Below, one piece after another: positions 15,933 to 22,858 of a DNA stretch of 64,000 nt. Position 1 is the first letter of the stretch. The number at the start of each line of letters is the position of its first letter. Below the pieces are notes generated by a model. That model did no database searches, was not told the origin of the DNA, and saw only the letters and a program-made list of their open reading frames with translations. Position numbers and translations under genes: made by a program. Source of the stretch: an uncultured Clostridia bacterium (GTDB taxonomy: Bacteria > Bacillota > Clostridia > Oscillospirales > Ruminococcaceae); contig CANRJB010000001.1 of the NCBI GenBank assembly GCA_947630845.1, positions 1 to 64,000 on the forward strand, read 5' to 3'.

Positions 15933-17833
15933 GTTCCCTCCTCCTGCCGGACCTGCATTCCGGGAGTCAGAGGTTTTTCGGATGCTGTGATGACAAAGTC
16001 AGAATAGCTCACATCCCCCTGTACTGCACTGCTCATCTCATCCGATGCCAGCACGGTGACATTTGCACGGGAGCAGTAGTAGCGGTTGCCAAGAGGCGTA
16101 CTCTTGGAACGCATCACAAGTACAAATTTCCCGTCATTGTCCTCCATGATCGCACTTGATGGTACAACGCAGTCATAGCTCTGACTGGAGCAGGAGATGG
16201 AAAGTCCGAGCATCTGACCAACTGTAATGTCACTTCCGGTGATGTCGAAGGTCAGGATGCGGTCGGTGCTGTTCGGCTGTTCAATATTGGCTTTGGAGCT
16301 GACAAGAGTCGCCTTGGTATCGCTGTTGTAGTAGCCGTTTGTGATGTCTGCGACTGTACCGACACTGACCTTTCTTGCCTGCTCGGCAGATACGGAAAAC
16401 TCTACTGTATAGCCTGCATCCGTCAGTGTGATACCGGCAAGCACAGCACCATCCATCACCGGATCACCAGCCGAAAAATTCACACTGCTCACAATCCCCT
16501 TGTTCTCGCACTTGATTGTCATGGTACCGGAATTCTTCTTCATTTCTTCCAGTTCCTTCTTTTTGTTTTCAATGGTCTGCTGCTGACTTTTCAGGTCGAT
16601 GGCATTCTGCTGCTCGGTCAATTCATCATTCCTCTTGGTATCAGCCAGCGTGATGATCAACCCCTGAAGGGTCTGCTCCTGCAAAGTCACATCGGCTTGC
16701 AGAGCGTCGAGATCGGTCGCTGCCCCCTCTGCATCATAGGAATTGAGGATCTCCTGTGCCTTGTCTGCTGCACTCTGGGCACTGTCGATCTCCTTCTGGA
16801 TGGCAGCAGCAGCAGCTTCAGCAGCAGCATCGAGTTTTTTTCGGGCATCATTCAAGGTGCTCTGCGCACTGGATACGGTATCCTCTGCGGCGGCGATCTC
16901 TGCTTCCTTCGCCTGTATTTCCGTCAGGACTGCTTTCGCATTGTCCACATCCTCCTGTGCATACTTTGCTGCCTGCTGTGCATCCTCCATAATGCGCTGC
17001 AATTCCGTTGTGCCGCCTGCATCATAGTCCTCTTTCGCACGCACATAGGCAGTCTGTGCCTCCTCTGCGGTACGCTCAAGGGCAAGGATCGCTGTCTTTT
17101 GTGTAGCGGAATCCACTGTCAATGCCGCTTTCTTTGTCTCCAGATCGGCAGATGCCTGCGCCAAATCAGCATCCGCAGCATCATAGGCAGATTTTGCTTC
17201 CGACATCCCGGAGAGGTATTTTGAAGGAACGCCGGTCGTCTCACCCGTACTGATCGCTGCAAGGTAGCCGGAAAGCGTTGTGACCTCCTGTGTATACTTC
17301 TGGGCATCGGAGGTTGCCTTCCTGTAATCGGCTTCGGAGACATTGTTGCCTGCATTCCGCTTGGCTTCATTGAGCCGGTTCACGGCATCCTGCAATGCTT
17401 TTCTGGCATTGGCAATGTCCTGATTTTCCTTTTCATACGACGGTGCAATGGTCAGCAGTGCCTTCTGGTAGGTCAGCTCAAGTGTCTCCAGCTCCTGTTC
17501 TGCTGCCTCTACACTCTCGTCTCCTTCGACTGCATCAAGTACAAACAGTGTGTCGCCCTTTTTCACATGATCGCCCTGCTTGACATTGACGCTTGTGACG
17601 GTACGGTTGCCCACGGCAACAACATCGTAATTCTTGTTTGCCTTTACAATGCCTGAACCACGCACCTTCTCGCTGATCGTCCCGTAACCGGCATACTGCG
17701 CTGTCACGGTCGGCAGACTGTAATTCAGGATGGTATTCGAGAAAAACGTCAGTACCAGCATCAGTGCCAGAAAGATGATGAGGATCGTTTTGATGCGCTC
17801 ACGGCGCTTGACATTCCTGTTTTGTTCTTCCAT
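15929..17833 (-). CDS. HlyD-family membrane-fusion/adaptor protein
   Basis: A 634-residue protein with an N-terminal membrane anchor (about residues 17-40), half-lipoyl sequences (VAVGNRTVTSVNVKQGDHVKKGDTLFVL), a long coiled coil rich in Ala/Glu/Gln (about 100-430), the second lipoyl half (GIVSSVNFSAGDPV) and a beta-barrel region. Such adaptors normally serve exporters. The start is ATG 17833, seven bases after AAAGGGGA; the longer frame adds 12 residues. It lies 75 bases after the sugar permease gene and overlaps the MacB-like gene. It is long for the family (usually about 350-450 residues). Confidence 0.82.
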   Translation of the reverse strand: MEEQNRNVKRRERIKTILIIFLALMLVLTFFSNTILNYSLPTVTAQYAGYGTISEKVRGSGIVKANKNYDVVAVGNRTVTSVNVKQGDHVKKGDTLFVLDAVEGDESVEAAEQELETLELTYQKALLTIAPSYEKENQDIANARKALQDAVNRLNEAKRNAGNNVSEADYRKATSDAQKYTQEVTTLSGYLAAISTGETTGVPSKYLSGMSEAKSAYDAADADLAQASADLETKKAALTVDSATQKTAILALERTAEEAQTAYVRAKEDYDAGGTTELQRIMEDAQQAAKYAQEDVDNAKAVLTEIQAKEAEIAAAEDTVSSAQSTLNDARKKLDAAAEAAAAAIQKEIDSAQSAADKAQEILNSYDAEGAATDLDALQADVTLQEQTLQGLIITLADTKRNDELTEQQNAIDLKSQQQTIENKKKELEEMKKNSGTMTIKCENKGIVSSVNFSAGDPVMDGAVLAGITLTDAGYTVEFSVSAEQARKVSVGTVADITNGYYNSDTKATLVSSKANIEQPNSTDRILTFDITGSDITVGQMLGLSISCSSQSYDCVVPSSAIMEDNDGKFVLVMRSKSTPLGNRYYCSRANVTVLASDEMSSAVQGDVSYSDFVITASEKPLTPGMQVRQEEGT

Positions 17834-17908
17834 TATAGTATCCCCTTTCAGAAATAATACCAATTCCAACCGGATGATAAGAAATATGTATCAGAAAGCA
17901 GTCTGATC

Positions 17909-18811
17909 TTAACCCTTGACTCCACCGGAATAGGTGATGCCCTCTACCAGATATTCCTCCCCGTAGAGGAACAGCAGCAGTGCCGGTATCATGTAGACCA
18001 CTGCCACGGCAAAGGCAAGTCCTACATCGCCTGTGTTGATCTGGGAAAGAAAAACGGACAATGGATATTGCGTTTCATCGTCAAGCAGGATCAACGGCTG
18101 CTCGACCATGTTCCAGTAGTCGATGAATACCAGCAGTCCGACCGACAGCATAGAGCTGCGGCACAGCGGCATGCAGATCTGAAAAAAGATCTGTACCTCT
18201 CCTGCACCGTCCAGTCTTGCCGCCTCATAGTATGCCTTCGGGATGCGCCGCATGACCTTCGTCAGCAGATACACCGAGAACGGCGAAAAGATGCCCGGCA
18301 GTATGATCGCCCACCTCGTTCCCAGTATCCCAAGCCATTTTGAAACCATGTAATTCGGTACGAGCGTGACCTGATAGGGCATAAGCATCAGGATGATGTA
18401 CGCAAAAAAGATGATCTCCCGGACTTTACCACGATAGCGTGAAAATCCATATGCCGTCACTGCCGCAAGCAGCAACTGGAATACAGTGATCGGTACGACC
18501 AGAATCACAGAATTCCAGAATTTCAGCAGATAGTCCGGGCTTTTGAACAGTACTGTACTGAACTGCTCAAAGCTGACCTTGTCCGGAATGAATTTCAGAT
18601 TCAGATCCTCGGAAATATAATTCTTCTTGTCAGCCGATGCGCTCTCGATCATGGCACCGTAGTTGGCATTGATCTCCGTCTCTGTCATGAAGGAGTTGCT
18701 GATGGTGAGTACTGTCGGCATGATGAATAGCAAAGCGGCAATGAATGCGAATACAAACAGCACCGCAGTATGGATATTGCGCCTTGTACGACGTCCCAGA
18801 TGCAGTTTCAT
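17909..18811 (-). CDS. Sugar ABC transporter permease, MalG type
   Basis: A 300-residue inner-membrane permease with six predicted segments. The cytoplasmic loop that contacts the ATPase is YYEAARLDGAGEVQIFFQICMPLC, the EAA motif of binding-protein-dependent importers. It pairs with the upstream MalF-type subunit and overlaps it in ATGA. No ATPase gene is nearby, so a shared MsmX-like ATPase encoded elsewhere probably powers it, as in many Firmicutes (family knowledge plus inference). Confidence 0.92.
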   Translation of the reverse strand: MKLHLGRRTRRNIHTAVLFVFAFIAALLFIMPTVLTISNSFMTETEINANYGAMIESASADKKNYISEDLNLKFIPDKVSFEQFSTVLFKSPDYLLKFWNSVILVVPITVFQLLLAAVTAYGFSRYRGKVREIIFFAYIILMLMPYQVTLVPNYMVSKWLGILGTRWAIILPGIFSPFSVYLLTKVMRRIPKAYYEAARLDGAGEVQIFFQICMPLCRSSMLSVGLLVFIDYWNMVEQPLILLDDETQYPLSVFLSQINTGDVGLAFAVAVVYMIPALLLFLYGEEYLVEGITYSGGVKG

Positions 18812-19695
18812 TCCTCCACATCCTTCCCGTATTTGCGCTCTGCCAGAAACAGGATACCGATGATAATGATCATGATAACCGCCAGCAATATCGCTGCACT
18901 GGACAGCTTCTGATAATCTGTTGATTCAAACGTATTGTTCATGAAGTGCTGCAATAAGTACATAGTCTCATACGGATAGTTCCCCGATAGCAGATAGACC
19001 TCACGGAACATCTTGAACGAGCTGATGATCGACAGGATCGTGACAAACAGGATGGTCGGCGACAGATAGCGCAGCTTGATGTGCAGGAATGTGTAAAAGC
19101 TGTTCGCCCCCTCAAGTTCTGCCACCTCGATGATGTCCTGTGGGATGCCTGCAATGGCGGACATAAACAGGATCATGTTGTAACCAAGCGTTTTCCAGAG
19201 AAACATCACGGTCAGCACCATATATGACCATGAAGATTTCAGCCAGTCCACAGGTGCGAACCCGAACAGTGCCGTCACCTGATTGAGTGTGCCATGGTAG
19301 TGGAAAATGACCTGCCACACCAGCACGACCGATGCGATCGGCACCATCAGCGGACAGAGGAAACATGACCGCAGCCAGCTCTTCCCGGGTATCCGGGAAT
19401 TGAGTGCGAATGCCATCCAGAGTGAGATCACCACTGACAGCGGAACGGAAATTCCTGAAAAGATGGCGGTATTCCGTAAAGATCGCAGAAATGACGTGTT
19501 CTGGAGCAGACTAATGTAATTCTTCAGTCCGACAAAATTCGCAAAGTATACGTTGTCCAGAACAGAATAATATATGATTACACAGAACGGTATGATAAAA
19601 AAGATCGCCACACCGATCAGACTGGGTGTCAGCCATCCCCAGCTGATGATGCTCTCTTTCAGTTTCCGTTTCCGTCTTGCATCCATTGTTTGCAA
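18808..19695 (-). CDS. Sugar ABC transporter permease, MalF type
   Basis: A 295-residue permease with six membrane segments and the EAA-loop EVAELEGANSFYTFLHIKLRYL. It forms the heterodimer partner of the MalG-type protein. The start is probably TTG at 19695, nine bases after GGGGAG; the ATG at 19686 is an alternative. It is the first gene of the unit. The shared cis-element lies about 125 bases upstream. Confidence 0.9.
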   Translation of the reverse strand: MQTMDARRKRKLKESIISWGWLTPSLIGVAIFFIIPFCVIIYYSVLDNVYFANFVGLKNYISLLQNTSFLRSLRNTAIFSGISVPLSVVISLWMAFALNSRIPGKSWLRSCFLCPLMVPIASVVLVWQVIFHYHGTLNQVTALFGFAPVDWLKSSWSYMVLTVMFLWKTLGYNMILFMSAIAGIPQDIIEVAELEGANSFYTFLHIKLRYLSPTILFVTILSIISSFKMFREVYLLSGNYPYETMYLLQHFMNNTFESTDYQKLSSAAILLAVIMIIIIGILFLAERKYGKDVEE

Positions 19696-19818
19696 GTTTC
19701 ATCACTCCCCATTATTTTTTTCATCATATTCTCCTATGTCATCATACCATACTTCCGTTTATGATACAAGAGGAAAATGCATTCTTTAATCAAACCTTAA
19801 GAACCTGTTTTACCCGTC

Positions 19819-19897
19819 CTGTATACTTAGACACATCAGGAGGGCAAAACTTGACACTTTTTTGAAATTTTCTGAAAAAATCAGCAGATTGTACAAT
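19819..19897 (-). promoter_or_regulatory. Sugar-cluster cis-element, copy 2
   Basis: On the minus strand, TTGTACAA (19889-19896) and CCTGATGTGTCTAAGTATAC (from 19840 down) repeat the arrangement seen at 14599-14667. The gap between the two parts is ten bases longer than in copy 1, one helical turn. It likely directs co-regulated transcription of the permease genes. Confidence 0.55.
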
Positions 19898-19927
19898 TTG
19901 TTTCCATGCTTTTTGAACATCATGCAT

Positions 19928-19957
19928 AAAGGCAAGAGACATACGCCTCCTGCCTTT
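19928..19957 (-). terminator. Possible terminator of the sensor gene
   Basis: AAAGGCA (19928-19934) pairs with TGCCTTT (19951-19957) directly after the sensor stop codon. The stem is short and the loop long, so the call is weak. Confidence 0.4.
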
Positions 19958-19959
19958 TC

Positions 19960-21825
19960 TCATTTCTGCCGTTTTTTTCTCTGCTTTTCAGTGTACATCA
20001 TCTCATCCGCACCCTCAAGCAGACCTTCAAACTGCAACTCATCTGTCAGCACCTGTGTCTGTGTGCCGATGCTGACGGAAACCGAAAATGCAAGTCCGGA
20101 ACTGCTGTTGAATTCCGCAAGATTCTTCCGGAGCGCTGCCGTGATCTTTTCCGGCATACACTTCCCCGGAATTACCGCAAGCATCTCATCGCCGCCATAC
20201 CGCACACAGAAGGCATCTGTCGGACATGCCTTCCGCAATGCCTCCGCTGCCGCTGCAATGGCAAGATCCCCTGCGGAATGTCCGTAGTTATCATTGATCC
20301 CCTTCAATCCGTCAAGGTCGGAAAGAATGATCGTCAACGGCAGATTCTCCTCTGCATGGATTTTCTGGTAATTTGAAAAATCATTGATGAAGCTCAGCCG
20401 TGTATAAAGACCTGTCAGGGAGTCAAACTTGTACATGTTTTCGATCTGGCTGCGCAGATATTTCTGGTGCTGCCAGTTGATAAAACCGCCAAGCCCGATA
20501 CTCAGTGATGTCAGCACCTGTGGGATACCGACATAATCCGTCAGATCACAGTCCTTGAAATGGAAGCAGACCAATCCGAGCGGAATACCCAGAAAGTCGA
20601 TCTCGTTGAAAATGAGCGGATAGCCATGTTCCATAGTCTCTTCCAGATGCGGAATGATCTCACTCCGATGTATGGTACGCTGCCGGAACTCCGGATCATC
20701 TGTATCAAAAAACACAAGTCCGATGTCACTCGGCGTGTATTCGATATCAAGCATGTTGACGACCTGATTGGTGCAGCGTTTGTCAATGATGACACAGAGG
20801 TCATGAATGCATGGACTGACCAGACACTGCCCGGCGATCTCCACAGAATCTGCTGTCTGGATACGCTCGCAGATCTCCGCAAGCACCCGATTATCATCCT
20901 GAAACCGGTAGAAACGGTCATTGAAGTCACGCAGATACCCCGGATTATCCTCCGCACAGCCGCAGCCGCACGATTTGTTCAGGAGCAGCACCGGGTCTGC
21001 CGTATAGACCTTGTCCGTACTGCCTGTCTCCATCACATCCATGACCGCATTGAACACATCATTCGTCAGACCGGATGTGCCGCACCGTGCAGAGGTGAGC
21101 GTCGGTCTGACAAAGTAGATCTCGTCCACACCGTCCAATCCTGTCACAATCACATCACCCGGTACAGCATACCCATGCTCCGTCAGGACATTGCAGACAT
21201 TGAATGCCATAATATCATTGGCACAGACGATGGCATCCGGCATGTCGCCCCTCTCGATCAGTTTCTCCGTCACAGCAATTGCAGGCTTTGCCCAGAAATC
21301 CCCGTAGCTGACCATGCTCTCCTCATCAAACGGAATGCCATTCTCCCCGATGACCTTCCGGAATACCTCAAGCCGCTCGTCGGAAAAACGGTTGCCCGGA
21401 CTGCCGCCGATAAAGTGCGGTTTTCTGGCATGGTGGAATTCTATGGCATGACGGACAACCTTTTCAAAACCTCTCGCATAGTCATACTCCACACTCACAC
21501 ATCCCTCATAGCTGCCGTCCACTACAACTACAGGTACAGAATGTGCTTTTGCATTCTCTATGACTTTTTCTGCGATTTGTCTGCTTTTGATTTTTTCATC
21601 CATGTATATGACGGCATCTGCCCGTGTATAATCGATCAGGTCAAATACACCCGTCTCTGCACTCTGTTCTCTTGCCTCCCAATAAAGATCAGCGGTCATA
21701 TTATAGATCCAAAGGCTACACCCGGATCGGAACAGCTTCTTGTTGAGTGCATCCACAAACCGCCAGTTTTCCATATCATGAAGCCTTGCGATACACAGTA
21801 TAACGATCCTTCTCCCATTTATCAT
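19960..21825 (-). CDS. LacI-type sugar-sensor fused to GGDEF domain
   Basis: A 621-residue cytosolic protein. Residues about 5-280 look like the periplasmic-binding fold of LacI-type regulators without the HTH: GRRIVILCIARL, VPVVVVDGSYEGCVSVEYDYARG, PDAIVCANDIMAFNVCNVL and VIVTGLDGVDEIYFVRPTLTS. A Cys cluster, NKSCGCGCAED, follows. Residues about 300-450 may be a linking sensor region. The C-terminus is a diguanylate-cyclase domain (DSLTGLYTRLSFINDF, DLDGLKGINDNYGHSAGD, then GGDEM at about 544-548). Methionine replaces the usual Phe of GGDEF. The ATG at 21825 follows AAGGAGGGG. It probably couples sugar sensing to cyclic di-GMP. Confidence 0.85.
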   Translation of the reverse strand: MINGRRIVILCIARLHDMENWRFVDALNKKLFRSGCSLWIYNMTADLYWEAREQSAETGVFDLIDYTRADAVIYMDEKIKSRQIAEKVIENAKAHSVPVVVVDGSYEGCVSVEYDYARGFEKVVRHAIEFHHARKPHFIGGSPGNRFSDERLEVFRKVIGENGIPFDEESMVSYGDFWAKPAIAVTEKLIERGDMPDAIVCANDIMAFNVCNVLTEHGYAVPGDVIVTGLDGVDEIYFVRPTLTSARCGTSGLTNDVFNAVMDVMETGSTDKVYTADPVLLLNKSCGCGCAEDNPGYLRDFNDRFYRFQDDNRVLAEICERIQTADSVEIAGQCLVSPCIHDLCVIIDKRCTNQVVNMLDIEYTPSDIGLVFFDTDDPEFRQRTIHRSEIIPHLEETMEHGYPLIFNEIDFLGIPLGLVCFHFKDCDLTDYVGIPQVLTSLSIGLGGFINWQHQKYLRSQIENMYKFDSLTGLYTRLSFINDFSNYQKIHAEENLPLTIILSDLDGLKGINDNYGHSAGDLAIAAAAEALRKACPTDAFCVRYGGDEMLAVIPGKCMPEKITAALRKNLAEFNSSSGLAFSVSVSIGTQTQVLTDELQFEGLLEGADEMMYTEKQRKKRQK

Positions 21826-21854
21826 ACACACCCCTCCTTGACCCTATCACACTG

Positions 21855-21881
21855 TTTCCTGTAGCCGAAATATACAGGAAA
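21855..21881. promoter_or_regulatory. Inverted repeat upstream of sensor gene
   Basis: TTTCCTGTA (21855-21863) and TACAGGAAA (21873-21881) form perfect nine-base arms with a nine-base spacer, 30 bases before the sensor start. It could be an operator or a leader hairpin. Confidence 0.45.
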
Positions 21882-21977
21882 TCATCTTCATCCACCCCCG
21901 GAATACCGGAAACAGCAGACGATACCAGACGCATGCAGTCAGACATCGCTCCCTGCTGCTGATCTGTGCTTTTTTCT

Positions 21978-22006
21978 ATTATAACACATTCGCTGCAAAA
22001 TTGCAA
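21978..22006 (-). promoter_or_regulatory. Promoter of the sensor gene
   Basis: Minus strand TTGCAA (22001-22006), 17-base spacer, TATAAT (21978-21983). It is divergent from the promoter of the dockerin gene. Confidence 0.75.
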
Positions 22007-22033
22007 CAGGAAAATGCTTATTTTCTGTTTCGA

Positions 22034-22062
22034 TTGACATTTCTTCCGGGATATGGTATACT
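22034..22062 (+). promoter_or_regulatory. Promoter of dockerin-GH3 unit
   Basis: TTGACA (22034-22039), 17-base spacer, TATACT (22057-22062), followed by an AGGAGGTG ribosome site before the ATG at 22096. Confidence 0.8.
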
Positions 22063-22095
22063 AAAAACATCATTGCACGCAGGAGGTGCATCTCT

Positions 22096-22848
22096 ATGAG
22101 AAAACTGGCAGGCATTCTGCTGACAGCCTGTCTGCTCCCGCTCCATGCAGGAGCAGAGGAAAATGTGATCTATCCACCGTATCAGGGTGATTATTTTTAT
22201 GAATGCGGCATGGCGGTCATTCATTTTGACCAACAGTTCACAGGCTGCACGATCAACCTCATCCGTTCACAGGAGGAAGGAACTTTCCTCCACTATACTT
22301 ATGAGCCATCGTTGTTTGAAGAAGGCGAGCTTCATTGTCCGCTGATGGCAGGAGATTATCTGCTTGAGCTGATCATGCCGTCGGATACGGGGACGGGGAT
22401 CGTGAGCTATCAGCTCCCCTTTGTCATTTATGACCCGGAGGATGATGCATCGCAGTCCTTTACCTACATGCAGGCAGATATCACCCTTTCCCATGACCCG
22501 AAGGCTGAAAAAGATACTTTGCATTCGGAAGAGCCAGTCCTGACTGACAGCACTGTGTATGCATCCCATTCCCTGACGGTGGCAAGACGGGATTTCATGG
22601 TCGGAGATATGCAGTCTGACGGCATGATCGACACCTCCGATGCCTCTGAAATACTGATTGCGATCGCCGAGATGGGTGCTGGAACTGATTCTCGCCTGAC
22701 TGCCATGCAGTTAAAGGAGGCAGATGTAAACGGGGACGGAATCCTGTCCACTTCAGATGCATCGCTCATTCTGGTCTACATTGCAGAAGCCGGAGTTGAC
22801 CCAACGGTAGGAACGCTGACCGATTATCTCATAACATTATCTGAATAA
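22096..22848 (+). CDS. Secreted small protein with type I dockerin
   Basis: A 250-residue exported protein. The signal peptide ends near residue 22 (LLTACLLPLHAGAEE). Residues about 25-150 are beta-rich and unrecognised. Residues about 175-240 hold two dockerin repeats: GDMQSDGMIDTSDASEILIAIAEMG and ADVNGDGILSTSDASLILVYIAEAG, with the DxNxDG calcium loop clear only in the second. Dockerins plug into cohesins of cellulosome scaffoldins. No catalytic domain is seen, so this may be a non-enzymatic binding component. The GH3 gene starts ten bases downstream. Confidence 0.85.
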   Translation: MRKLAGILLTACLLPLHAGAEENVIYPPYQGDYFYECGMAVIHFDQQFTGCTINLIRSQEEGTFLHYTYEPSLFEEGELHCPLMAGDYLLELIMPSDTGTGIVSYQLPFVIYDPEDDASQSFTYMQADITLSHDPKAEKDTLHSEEPVLTDSTVYASHSLTVARRDFMVGDMQSDGMIDTSDASEILIAIAEMGAGTDSRLTAMQLKEADVNGDGILSTSDASLILVYIAEAGVDPTVGTLTDYLITLSE

Positions 22849-22858
22849 GGAGGAGCAT

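Larger units (their letters stand above)
19696..19959. other. Control region of the sugar permease operon
   Basis: It contains the second copy of the cis-element (19819-19897) and a weak hairpin (19928-19957) beyond the sensor gene. The leader from the element to the permease start is about 120 bases and shows no clear structure. Confidence 0.5.

Noticed and set aside
20560..21864. Rightward open frame opposite the LacI/GGDEF gene
   Set aside because: It is antisense to clear domains and lacks a promoter.
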